Assembly (NCBI GenBank): GCA_900544395.1
Contig: UQVC01000013.1
Span: forward strand, 4,260 to 68,259
DNA from: an uncultured Ruminococcus sp.
GTDB lineage: Bacteria > Bacillota > Clostridia > Lachnospirales > Lachnospiraceae
Direction of reading: 5' to 3'
Length of the DNA: 64,000 nt
The notes under the pieces are model-generated. The model was not told the DNA's origin. It made no database searches and worked only from the letters and a program-made list of their open reading frames with translations. The position numbers were made by a program, and so were the translations under genes. Shown here one piece after another: positions 55,665-63,163 of this stretch; the stretch's first letter is position 1; each line of letters begins with the position of its first letter.

Positions 55665-56220
55665 ACAATACGCCTCTTTCCGGCGGCTTTCTTCCCTTTT
55701 TGCTGTACATCACAATCAGCTTTCCTTTATCTTTATTTTTGCCACCATATTCTAAATCAGGATTCACAAAATGTAGATTCATACAATCGGCAATCGCTTC
55801 TTTGCATTTTCGCCACCGTTCCATAGGAATCTGACTGTAAAATACCCTTGTTGTTACCCCTGTTTTTTTATCCCTGTTCTTTTTTATCAGAACTGGACAG
55901 CCGTTTCTTAAATCCTGCCCAGTAAAGGCAAGCCCAAGATTATATTCATCATGCTTTACCGTCATAACTCCAATACAATAGACTGTAAAAATAAATAGAA
56001 TTATAAACATGATAGTTCCTCCAATATGGACGATACCACGCCAAACGGGAAGTATCAGTTTAGGAGCATGAGCATATAACCCTGATTTCTGATTCCAGAA
56101 CATCCAAAAGCCTGCTAATATCGCCAATGGGAAAATATTGAGGTATGGTCTTAAAATCAACTGCTGTATTGCTAATGAAAGCCGGAAATAACGTTTTTTT
56201 ATTCTCTCTAAAATTCTCAT
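55651..56220 (-). CDS. Membrane partner of the FtsK/TcpA-like ATPase
   Basis: A 189-residue protein with two membrane spans in the first 90 residues (YLNIFPLAILAGFWMFW and GGTIMFIILFIFTVYCIGVM) and a cytoplasmic domain with a NLGLAFTGQDLRNGCPVLI stretch like the region that lies between the spans and ATPase in Tn916 Orf21/TcpA. The ATPase gene starts inside its last codons. I infer that a coupling protein has been split in two genes. Confidence 0.68.
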   Translation of the reverse strand: MRILERIKKRYFRLSLAIQQLILRPYLNIFPLAILAGFWMFWNQKSGLYAHAPKLILPVWRGIVHIGGTIMFIILFIFTVYCIGVMTVKHDEYNLGLAFTGQDLRNGCPVLIKKNRDKKTGVTTRVFYSQIPMERWRKCKEAIADCMNLHFVNPDLEYGGKNKDKGKLIVMYSKKGRKPPERGVLYDEE

Positions 56221-56291
56221 AATCTCTCCTTTTCTTTTGTCTTTGTCAGAGGGGAGAGTGTCTCCCCTCCCCCCCCCGACAAAATGTCACA

Positions 56292-56525
56292 TTACACTAT
56301 TGTAATGGATTCAATTTTTCCTTTGTAATTAAAGGAAATCTCCAAAGTATCATTGACTTTTACCTGTTCTGGCAGAGAGATTCCTTCTTTAAGGAAGAAT
56401 TTTTCTGCTCTCAGTCCATGAACATTTTCATCTTTGAAAGCTACAAAAATATTCATTCCTACAATCTGTTCTCCGTCTTTATTGGTAAAATCGACACCCA
56501 TAAAACCGAGTAATTTTGCCTGCAT
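56292..56525 (-). CDS. Small beta-rich protein of the element, function unknown
   Basis: A 77-residue protein with alternating strands (QAKLLGFMGVDFTNKDGEQI, GMNIFVAFKD, LEISFNYKGKIESITIV). The size and strand pattern would fit a single-stranded-DNA-binding or other OB-like protein such as rolling-circle elements often carry, but there is no diagnostic motif. The start at 56525 has GGAAGGTGGTGA upstream; the nine codons before it are not needed. First gene of the rep operon. A run of nine C lies just downstream (56270-56278). Confidence 0.6.
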   Translation of the reverse strand: MQAKLLGFMGVDFTNKDGEQIVGMNIFVAFKDENVHGLRAEKFFLKEGISLPEQVKVNDTLEISFNYKGKIESITIV

Positions 56526-56566
56526 AAGTTTCACCACCTTCCTATCATACATACAAATATTTTTTC

Positions 56567-56580
56567 GTTAAGCACTTAAC
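56567..56580. promoter_or_regulatory. Palindromic operator of the rep operon
   Basis: gttaagcacttaac is a 14-bp palindrome (6-bp arms) between a minus-strand TATAAT (56594-56589) and the first gene of the rep operon. It is a likely site for the XRE repressor encoded divergently. Confidence 0.5.
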
Positions 56581-56641
56581 TTGTTTTAATTATAACTTGC
56601 TTTTTAATACTTGTCGTGATATTCTTTTAACTATGATATAT

Positions 56642-56670
56642 TTGACATAATCGTATTTTTAATCTATCTT
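56642..56670 (+). promoter_or_regulatory. SigA-type promoter of the XRE repressor gene
   Basis: TTGACA, 17 bp, TATCTT about 80 bp before the start codon. Confidence 0.6.
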
Positions 56671-56748
56671 ATGTATGATACAGTTATTAAAATTTATATC
56701 ATGTTTCTTAATAAGCATTTTTTATAAATTAAAAGGAGTATTAAAACT

Positions 56749-57318
56749 ATGGACTATGAAGAATTTAAAAAAGACGTATCTTTACGGTTAAAAGAAATTA
56801 GGAGAAAAAATAATGATACCCAAGAGAAATTAGCCACAGAAATCAATATATCTAAAGAAAATTTATCCAAAATCGAGCAAGGTAGAGTAAACTTGACCTT
56901 AGAAAATTTATTCAGAATTGCCGAACACTATCATGTTTCATATGACTACCTTTGCAAAGGTGAATCCACAAGCACATTTTTAAACACACTAGAAAAACTA
57001 GTATCCATTAAATTTATATCTGCTCAAAGCGGAGAACAAAAGTTGAAATATCCTGTGTTAAAAATAAATCAAACGCTATTAGATTATCTAATCCAAAAAG
57101 CTCTTGCTGATATTCACCCTAAAATGCCAGACCATATAAAAGCACAGTGGAAAAAAGAACTGCAAAACAATTTTTACAATGATATGAATAAAAAGGATTC
57201 ACCTTATAATACTGAATTTGCACTTGTCAAAGAAGACTTAATTTATCCTGATGATAATAAGAGTGATTGGAAACAATCTGATTTATTGCGAGAAATAGAT
57301 AAAGCAATCACACAGTAA
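56749..57318 (+). CDS. XRE-family repressor of the element
   Basis: A 189-residue regulator. Residues about 10-65 form an XRE helix-turn-helix (RLKEIRRKNNDTQEKLATEI, NISKENLSKIEQGRVNLTLE). The C-terminal 120 residues are helical with no protease motif, so it is not a classical LexA/CI-type autocleaving repressor. AAAAGGAG precedes the ATG. Divergent from the rep operon, with a palindrome in between, it is the likely switch for replication. Confidence 0.85.
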   Translation: MDYEEFKKDVSLRLKEIRRKNNDTQEKLATEINISKENLSKIEQGRVNLTLENLFRIAEHYHVSYDYLCKGESTSTFLNTLEKLVSIKFISAQSGEQKLKYPVLKINQTLLDYLIQKALADIHPKMPDHIKAQWKKELQNNFYNDMNKKDSPYNTEFALVKEDLIYPDDNKSDWKQSDLLREIDKAITQ

Positions 57319-57322
57319 AAAT

Positions 57323-57364
57323 AAAACAGCGTTGCAGATACTTCTTTGTCTGCAACGCTGTTTT
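57323..57364. terminator. Bidirectional intrinsic terminator
   Basis: Perfect 16-bp arms aaaacagcgttgcaga/tctgcaacgctgtttt with a 10-base loop between two convergent regulator genes; it overlaps the stop region of the minus-strand one. Confidence 0.88.
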
Positions 57365-57611
57365 ATTCATCATGTCCTTTTAACAAATCATCAGTGGTAA
57401 TACCAAAAAACTCCGCTAAAGCAACAACTTCATAATCTGGAACGAATCTTTTCCCCTGCTCTATCCTCAAAATAGTTAAGTCTGTAAAATCCCGCCCTTC
57501 TAATTGAAGTTTTTCAGCTAAAGTCTTTTGTGTCATACCAGCTTTCTTTCTTAATTTTTTCAGATTGCTCCCAATTATATTTTTGGAAGTTCCATTCCAA
57601 TATATTTTCAT
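57363..57611 (-). CDS. Small XRE-family regulator
   Basis: An 82-residue protein that is almost only an XRE DNA-binding domain (NLKKLRKKAGMTQKTLAEKL, TILRIEQGKRFVPDYEVVAL). AAGGAAG precedes the ATG. It is divergent from the cargo lipoprotein gene; two identical 19-bp repeats lie in the shared promoter region, so it probably represses both itself and the cargo genes. Confidence 0.82.
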   Translation of the reverse strand: MKIYWNGTSKNIIGSNLKKLRKKAGMTQKTLAEKLQLEGRDFTDLTILRIEQGKRFVPDYEVVALAEFFGITTDDLLKGHDE

Positions 57612-57621
57612 ACAGCACTTC

Positions 57622-57692
57622 CTTCTAAAGATGAAGTTTTGTATTGATGTTATAACAATTTTTTGCTATTATACTTCTAAAGATGAAGTTTT
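57622..57692. promoter_or_regulatory. Pair of 19-bp direct repeats flanking the cargo promoter
   Basis: cttctaaagatgaagtttt at 57622-57640 and again, identical, at 57674-57692, 52 bp apart (about five helix turns). Each has cttc/gaag ends. One lies just before the -35 box and one just after the -10 box of the plus-strand promoter. Confidence 0.7.
57644..57672 (+). promoter_or_regulatory. SigA-type promoter of the cargo genes
   Basis: TTGATG, 17 bp, TATTAT between the two 19-bp repeats. Confidence 0.6.
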
Positions 57693-57719
57693 TAACAAAA
57701 ATATAAAGGAGTTAAAGAA

Positions 57720-58979
57720 ATGAGAAGAAAATACTTAATGATTCTGCCTATGGCACTGTTAATGACACTGTTCACAGGGTGTTCCAATGTTGCGAACGAA
57801 AAGCAAATAAAAACGGACTTAGAACAGTACGAAGAAACCAACGTTATCAAAGATAATGAAAAAATCGAAGAAATAGCCATTGACAAAAGACAAACAGATG
57901 AAAATAAGAAAACCGATACTGTATGGTGTACCATCACAACTCAGGATTCTGAGATAAGCTATCAGAAAGAGTGTGTACTCACATATAATTTAGATAAACA
58001 AAAAAAGTGGACACTTGCTGATGTTGATGTCAATGATTCTGATGAATGGGTAAAAGAGCCTTTAAAGGGGATTGATGAAGAAGCCATTTCTCTTTCTCTA
58101 AACGATGAAACAGTAAAGGTTGATGATACAGAATGGTATATCGAAGAATCAGAAATCAAAAAAATTTCCATAGATAAACAAGATACCGATATAGAACAGA
58201 AAAAAGATACTGTTCTTGTATCGCTTACATTAGAATCTCCTGTACAAAAGGCAGAAGGACAGTTGGAAATCTCTTATCATTTTGAAGATGACTGGGAAAT
58301 CGACTCCTTAGCAGAAAAGAAATCTTTTACTGCTCAGGATATAGAAGGTACTGCCCTAAATGCCACCGAAAAGTCTTTAACAGAAGAATTAGTACAAAGC
58401 GAAATTAAATTAGACAATGACGAAAGTAACATTTCTATTGAAAAAGAGAACATTTCTAACTTCAAAATTGTAAATGAAAATACTGAGGACAAGGGAACCT
58501 TCAAAACTTTTGAATGCACCGCCACAATTACCAAGCCAACTGCTGTGTTCCAGATAGAGGCTAATATTGGCTATCTATACTCTGAGGAAGAAGGATGGAC
58601 TTGTCAGCCTGTAACAATAAAATCAACATTAGAATCTTTGAATATTGTTGGAGAATGGAAAGGCACATATAATGGAGCACCTCATTCTGGCGAAGCGGTT
58701 TTAAATATTTTAAGCCTTGACGAAAACGGTACTATAACCGCCACATACAGCTATACTCCTGAAACTACTAGCGACTATTCTCAGCCAGGAAGCTATAATG
58801 TATCGGGAAAAATAGATTTTGAAACCCTTCATATGGATTTAGAAGCCGGTGACTGGATTGCAGAACCGTCGAAAACTCTGTCTGTTACAAAAGCAAATAT
58901 TCGTGCTAATTTGTACGTTAACGATTCAATAATAGAAGGATTAGGACAGGAAGGCAATGTATTCACATTAAAAAGATAA
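57720..58979 (+). CDS. Cargo lipoprotein of unknown function
   Basis: A 419-residue lipoprotein with lipobox LFTGC (Cys21). The mature part seems built of three similar alpha/beta units of about 95 residues: each has a TWYTV-like strand (DTVWCTITTQDSEI, DTVLVSLTLESPVQ, FECTATITKPTAV) and is preceded by an IEEIAIDK, IKKISIDK or ISNFKIVN segment. The last 110 residues are a separate beta-rich domain (NIVGEWKGTYNGAPHSGEAV), a calycin-like start. Function unknown; AT-rich like the rest of the element. AAAGGAG precedes the start. Confidence 0.75.
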   Translation: MRRKYLMILPMALLMTLFTGCSNVANEKQIKTDLEQYEETNVIKDNEKIEEIAIDKRQTDENKKTDTVWCTITTQDSEISYQKECVLTYNLDKQKKWTLADVDVNDSDEWVKEPLKGIDEEAISLSLNDETVKVDDTEWYIEESEIKKISIDKQDTDIEQKKDTVLVSLTLESPVQKAEGQLEISYHFEDDWEIDSLAEKKSFTAQDIEGTALNATEKSLTEELVQSEIKLDNDESNISIEKENISNFKIVNENTEDKGTFKTFECTATITKPTAVFQIEANIGYLYSEEEGWTCQPVTIKSTLESLNIVGEWKGTYNGAPHSGEAVLNILSLDENGTITATYSYTPETTSDYSQPGSYNVSGKIDFETLHMDLEAGDWIAEPSKTLSVTKANIRANLYVNDSIIEGLGQEGNVFTLKR

Positions 58980-59009
58980 TTAACAAATATAGGAGTAAAT
59001 TGATTTGAC

Positions 59010-59960
59010 ATGAAAAGAAAAACAATTATTATAACAGGAATTTTAATTCTAACTTTACTTGCGGTAACAGGATATTTTTTATATCCCTACTATGTGAAGC
59101 AAAAAACGATTTCTGAAAAAACCGCTGAAATAAACACGATTGAAAAGGACTTTAAAAATAGTACTGACAGAGAATCTAGACTAGAATTATTAAAATCAAC
59201 TATTCAGGAATCAAAAGACTATACTAAATCAAAAAAATTTTTTCCTGAAATATCCGACCAATATAAAACATTGATTTCATCTATGCAAAACAAGTTTGTA
59301 AAAGAGTATCAGCAAATTATGGAAGAAAATGCCCCTCTAGATATAGGAACCTCCGACGATATTGATACATTAGCAAATCACAAAGACAATCTAAATAATT
59401 TGCTAACCACAATAGAAGCGGAAAAAGAATATACTTTATCCAATAATTCAAATTATCAAGAATATATTGAAAATCTTTCTTCCTATATAGAAGCATATAC
59501 AAACAGAATAACTGATATTGAAGAAAAGCAAAAAACGGAAGCTGAAGCACAAAAGAAAGCAGAGGAAGAGGCTAAACGTAAAGCAGAAGAAGAAGAAGCA
59601 AGAAAAAAGGCAGAAGAAGAAACAGCAAAAACTCATTATGAGAATGAATATTTTTCTGTTGATGTTCCAGTTGAATGGATTGGTGCTTGGAGTGTAACCG
59701 AAGAGGATAACTCACTTGGAAAAATCCACTCTACTATATATACCTTTAGTTATGACCCAGAAAATGATTATGGTGGAGGAGCTATGATATATGTACTTGA
59801 TATGAGTGACACAAGCATTCCTTTACCTACATATGCATCAATGATTCCTTCCGAATGTGAAGAAATCGGTGTAACATCATTTGGCTATTATGATGTGTTT
59901 AAAACAGAAGCAGGTGCGGGCTTCTTCTTTGACGGTGGTGCTACAATTACATTAAAATAA
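59010..59960 (+). CDS. Cargo membrane protein with coiled coil
   Basis: A 316-residue protein with one N-terminal span (TIIITGILILTLLAVTGYFL), a helical region, a long charged coiled coil (about 172-210, EAEAQKKAEEEAKRKAEEEE) and a C-terminal domain of 100 residues beginning NEYFSVDVPVEWIGAWSV, which resembles small secreted alpha/beta domains. AGGAGT lies 15 bases before the ATG, a wide spacing. It follows the lipoprotein gene by 30 bp and is followed by a terminator, so both are one unit. Confidence 0.72.
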   Translation: MKRKTIIITGILILTLLAVTGYFLYPYYVKQKTISEKTAEINTIEKDFKNSTDRESRLELLKSTIQESKDYTKSKKFFPEISDQYKTLISSMQNKFVKEYQQIMEENAPLDIGTSDDIDTLANHKDNLNNLLTTIEAEKEYTLSNNSNYQEYIENLSSYIEAYTNRITDIEEKQKTEAEAQKKAEEEAKRKAEEEEARKKAEEETAKTHYENEYFSVDVPVEWIGAWSVTEEDNSLGKIHSTIYTFSYDPENDYGGGAMIYVLDMSDTSIPLPTYASMIPSECEEIGVTSFGYYDVFKTEAGAGFFFDGGATITLK

Positions 59961-59967
59961 TAATCAA

Positions 59968-60004
59968 GGGATATTCCAAAAAACTGAATTGGAATATCCC
60001 TTTT
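59968..60004 (+). terminator. Intrinsic terminator of the cargo operon
   Basis: gggatattccaa/ttggaatatccc arms, 9-base loop, then tttt. Confidence 0.85.
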
Positions 60005-60025
60005 CTCATTTTACTGTGTTTTCTT

Positions 60026-60071
60026 TTGTCAATCCCCACTTTTCAAGTGCTTACAGTAAAGGGATTGACAA
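60026..60071. repeat. Inverted repeat near the right end of the element
   Basis: Eleven-bp arms ttgtcaatccc/gggattgacaa with an inner cacttttcaagtg hairpin. The right arm contains TTGACA, a possible outward -35 box, but no good -10 follows. Confidence 0.5.
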
Positions 60072-60115
60072 AAATGTACGTTGTGGTGTGCTATTAAAGT
60101 TCTGACAATTTAAAA

Positions 60116-60140
60116 TGTGCAATTTCGATAACGATACAGG
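60116..60140. other. attR: right end of the element
   Basis: The 23-bp right arm of attP (60116-60138) followed by the crossover GG (60139-60140) and cotJC codon 62 onward. With the left arm it builds a 48-bp near-palindromic attP. Confidence 0.85.
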
Positions 60141-60576
60141 CACGGAGGAACTCGCCCACATGGAGATGGTCTGCGCCATTGTCCACCAGCTGACCAAAAA
60201 TCTCTCACCGGAAGAAATTGAAAAATCCGGTTTTGCACCTTACTATGTGGATCATACTCTTGCATTGTGGCCACAAGCTGCAAGCGGCGCCCCCTGGACT
60301 GCCACATATTTCCAGTCAAAAGGGGATCCTATCACCGATCTGCACGAAAACCTGTCGGCTGAACAAAAAGCCCGCACCACTTATGATAATATCCTAAGAC
60401 TTGTAAAAGATCCTGAAATCTGCGATCCGATCCGTTTTCTGAGACAACGTGAGATCGTACATTACCAAAGATTCGGTGAAAGTCTTAGAATTGTCCAGGA
60501 ACATCTGGACAGCAAAAATTTCTATGCATTCAATCCGGAATTTGACAAAAATCCAAATTGTGGATGTAACCGCTAA
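60141..60576 (+). CDS. cotJC: CotJC, 3' fragment
   Basis: The last 144 codons of cotJC, beginning TEELAHMEMVCAIVHQLTKN, which carries the ExxH metal ligands of manganese-catalase-like proteins, and continuing with YVDHTLALWPQAASGAPWTA and RFLRQREIVHYQRFGESLRI. An ATG inside the element at 60115 could open this frame but has no ribosome site. Joined at GG to the 5' fragment it gives an intact 206-residue CotJC with DIG-TEEL restored in frame. A strong terminator follows. Confidence 0.92.
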
Positions 60577-60586
60577 GAAAGGTATG

Positions 60587-60618
60587 TCAGGCGAAACTCC
60601 CATGGTTTCGCCTGAATT
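60587..60618 (+). terminator. Intrinsic terminator of the cotJ operon
   Basis: tcaggcgaaac/gtttcgcctga arms with a 6-base loop; tail aattatttt. Confidence 0.75.
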
Positions 60619-60660
60619 ATTTTCACTTCTCTGGTGCTAAAATAAATTTGTATTTTTCTT

Positions 60661-61293
60661 CTATTCCAAATCCCCCTCCACTCCTAAAATCTTCTTCAAC
60701 TCCTCATGTGGATACTCCGCATTTTTCTGAAAGACATCTACGCAATTCATCGCCGCTCCTCCATCAAAAAATGCCGGAAACAAAAAGCCGCATTCTGGTT
60801 CACCAGGTTCGTAATCCCCAATAATTGGTGCGATCACACAGATCAAATACTCAAACATCTGCTCAGATTCTCCCAACCGCTCTTTGTCTTTTGCTTTGGC
60901 AGGAATATCATATCTGTCATGGAACACATATATTCCATACTCTTTTTCACTTTGATATTGCTCTGTAATTTTTTCATAAAACACGTCTAATAGTGCATCA
61001 TTTTTCAATCCACACTCCCGAATCCCCAGCAGCAGCTGCTGCATACTTTCCTCTTTTGGTTTCCGAAATAGATAACGCTTCAAATTTTGATTCGTCTGGG
61101 CAAAGGGAACAGCTTTTGCCAGTTCCAGATTTTGCTCCTGTTCTGATGGAGATAATTTCAAAAAATTCACATTAAATGTCCCGTCAATACCACCCTCTGC
61201 ATCTGCATAACATCCTGCAATTCTGGTCATAGATGTCCTTTTCACTGTCATGCGTCTTGTCAAGGCAAGCATCTCTTCCCGATTGATCTTCAT
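60661..61293 (-). CDS. Short DUF4317 family protein
   Basis: A 210-residue protein matching the N-terminal half of DUF4317 (RMTVKRTSMTRIAGCYADAE, KNDALLDVFYEKITEQY, YDIPAK, EYLICVIAPI, GFLFPAFFDGGAAMNCVDVF). Usual members are near 370-400 residues; here the C-terminal half is missing and the stop is followed by no matching frame, so it is a short version or an old truncation. Its ATG overlaps the nucleosidase stop (ATGA). Function unknown. Confidence 0.75.
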   Translation of the reverse strand: MKINREEMLALTRRMTVKRTSMTRIAGCYADAEGGIDGTFNVNFLKLSPSEQEQNLELAKAVPFAQTNQNLKRYLFRKPKEESMQQLLLGIRECGLKNDALLDVFYEKITEQYQSEKEYGIYVFHDRYDIPAKAKDKERLGESEQMFEYLICVIAPIIGDYEPGEPECGFLFPAFFDGGAAMNCVDVFQKNAEYPHEELKKILGVEGDLE

Positions 61294-61985
61294 CTGTATT
61301 TACATCCTCCGATTATTATCTTTTCTACAATTTCAAGGCAAATTTCTGCCGCCTCATGAATCATCTGACAAAACTCTTCTGCGCCTCCTTTTACTCCGTC
61401 ACTGATACATTTTATCAGCATACACGGCACCTGATTCCGCTTACAGGTCAGTACGATCCCTGCCGCCTCCATTTCACAAATGTCTGCATGAAATACCTCA
61501 TGAAGTTTTCGCTTTTGTCTGGAGTCTGCAATAAATTTATCTCCCGAAGCACAAATTACCGGAATCAATTCCGGATGGATCCTTCTTGCCATTTCTACCA
61601 GTTTTTCTGTTGTTGGAATAAAAATATCCGGATACTGCAGATACCTCCCTACTTCCGCATGATCTGCTGCGCCTGTATCAAAATCGTAGTGTACAACCTT
61701 TTCCACAACACAAACTTTCATTTTGCTCATCTCTTCTGTAAGACCACCTGCTACGCCAAAATTGATCACAAAATCCACTTGATATTCACTGATTAAAAAC
61801 TGTGTACCAGATGCTGCCGCAATTTCTCCTGCACCACAGTTCATGATAATCAACATATTCTGTTCCAGTTCATATTCAAATATTTGATATCCTGCTTTTT
61901 CTCTTCTTTCTATCAACTTTGAACCATACCGCTCTACAACAGACTGTATTTCCACAGCAACGATCAATCCTATTTTTTTCAGCAT
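61290..61985 (-). CDS. MTA/SAH nucleosidase-like protein
   Basis: A 231-residue nucleoside-phosphorylase-fold protein. GLIVAVEIQSVVERYG at the N-terminus, NFGVAGGL as phosphate/ribose loop, and CEMEAAGIVLTCKRNQVPCM with the Met-Glu ribose contact followed by CISDGV with the catalytic Asp are typical of 5'-methylthioadenosine/S-adenosylhomocysteine nucleosidase. The sequence is divergent, so related nucleosides are possible. Coupled to the DUF4317 gene. Confidence 0.8.
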   Translation of the reverse strand: MLKKIGLIVAVEIQSVVERYGSKLIERREKAGYQIFEYELEQNMLIIMNCGAGEIAAASGTQFLISEYQVDFVINFGVAGGLTEEMSKMKVCVVEKVVHYDFDTGAADHAEVGRYLQYPDIFIPTTEKLVEMARRIHPELIPVICASGDKFIADSRQKRKLHEVFHADICEMEAAGIVLTCKRNQVPCMLIKCISDGVKGGAEEFCQMIHEAAEICLEIVEKIIIGGCKYR

Positions 61986-62013
61986 CCTGTCTGCCCTCCT
62001 CTATCAGAGCATT

Positions 62014-62493
62014 TTATCCGATTTCTTTCTCCATTTTCACAGCTTTCGAATGATACCCATTCCACTCTAACTGTATGTTTCCACAAGGAACAAACTCCTG
62101 TTTTTCCCAAAAAGCAACTACATAGTCTTCATAGTCGCACACAACATCAATTAGGACTTTTTTTGCTCCTTCTTCCTTAAATTTTCGTTCTAACTGATGA
62201 TACACATCACTTCCATATCCTTTTCCTGTTTTGTTTCCATCAATCAGCAATAACGAAAGATAGACTTCTTCTGCCATTTTAAACTCGCAAATGCCAATAA
62301 GACTGCCATCCTCATCTCTTACAGAAAGAGACTGAAATCCCATACGTTTCATGGTTTCCAGATCATTGATAACTATCTCTTTCGAGACCGACTCAACTCC
62401 CATGTGATTTTTCAAAAAACCAGTATTGGAATTGTAGATCTTTACAATCTCATCCATATCACTTTCTATCATTCTGTCAATTTTCATATTCAT
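62014..62493 (-). CDS. GNAT-family N-acetyltransferase
   Basis: A 159-residue acetyl-CoA-dependent acetyltransferase. The motif A region YLSLLLIDGNKTGKGYGSDV holds the pyrophosphate loop (GKGYGS), and VVAFWEKQEFVPCG is motif B. Acceptor unknown. Start at 62493 or 62487; AGGAGAGG lies upstream. 28 bp upstream of the nucleosidase gene, so possibly one transcript. Confidence 0.82.
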   Translation of the reverse strand: MNMKIDRMIESDMDEIVKIYNSNTGFLKNHMGVESVSKEIVINDLETMKRMGFQSLSVRDEDGSLIGICEFKMAEEVYLSLLLIDGNKTGKGYGSDVYHQLERKFKEEGAKKVLIDVVCDYEDYVVAFWEKQEFVPCGNIQLEWNGYHSKAVKMEKEIG

Positions 62494-62517
62494 ACACTTC
62501 CTCTCCTTCTTGCCACG

Positions 62518-62970
62518 CTACATTTCTCTCAATTTTTTAGAAACTATGAAATTACAAATAAATGCTGCCGCTACAATAATGAAACAAACCATTGTACACC
62601 ATGCAGGAACTTGCATGTCCAATTGCACTCGTAGTAAAATCGTGATTGCTAAAAATACAGCTCCCACAATCTGTATAAAGTCTAATATCTTTTTTTGAAG
62701 TATCTGTAAATGCTTTTTATCTTTCATTCTTTCAGATCTCCAAATCCCATAATTTATCTGAATATCGTTTTCATTCTCATCAGATACCAGTTCATCCATG
62801 CTTACATCCAGTTCTAATGCCAGTTTTTTTGCAGTAAGTAAATCCGGACATCTGGAACCATTTTCCCAACGACACACTGTCTGTCTTGAAACATATAACT
62901 TATCTGCAAGTTGTTGCTGCGTGAGATTTTTTTCTTCTCTTAATTTTTTGATGTTATCATTGAATGCCAT
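62518..62970 (-). CDS. XRE-family regulator with C-terminal membrane spans
   Basis: A 150-residue protein. An XRE domain (IKKLREEKNLTQQQLADKLY, VSRQTVCRWENGSRCPDLLT) covers residues 5-60, followed by a linker and two spans (LDFIQIVGAVFLAITILLRV, WCTMVCFIIVAAAFICNFIV). This layout is common in Firmicutes as membrane-linked repressors. The start at 62970 has AGAGGTATGGAG upstream. It may control the neighbouring acetyltransferase. Confidence 0.82.
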   Translation of the reverse strand: MAFNDNIKKLREEKNLTQQQLADKLYVSRQTVCRWENGSRCPDLLTAKKLALELDVSMDELVSDENENDIQINYGIWRSERMKDKKHLQILQKKILDFIQIVGAVFLAITILLRVQLDMQVPAWCTMVCFIIVAAAFICNFIVSKKLREM

Positions 62971-63163
62971 ACTCCATACCTCTCTTTCATTCCCATCATA
63001 TGACGATAGCATTTAAAAGAAAAGCATCCGTATGTATTTCCTGTGTTTCCATTTTGGTAACACCTATTTTATCTCCAGTAATTATCCGACCATTCCTTGA
63101 CAACGATATTCATTCCTACTTTTTATTCTTATCACCTCAAAGTTTTGTTCTATAAATAGAATT

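Larger units (their letters stand above)
51782..60140. mobile_element. 8.36-kb integrative element inserted in cotJC
   Basis: Bounded by attL and attR with GG at both ends. It carries a large serine recombinase, a SHOCT-like small protein, a CRESS-type Rep with a stem-loop origin, an FtsK/TcpA-like ATPase and its membrane partner, a small beta protein, two XRE regulators and two exported proteins. It is visibly more AT-rich than the flanks, especially from 56.5 to 60 kb. No type IV secretion genes are present, so it is not self-conjugative; it could be mobilised or spread by other means. Confidence 0.92.

Noticed and set aside
51782..60140. Self-transmissible ICE of the Tn916 type
   Set aside because: No VirB4-like, VirB6-like or peptidase secretion genes are present in 8.4 kb; at most it is mobilisable.
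60115..60576. CotJC 3' half as an independent full gene
   Set aside because: The ATG at 60115 lies inside the attR arm, has no ribosome site, and the first eight codons do not match the family; the frame is the missing part of cotJC.
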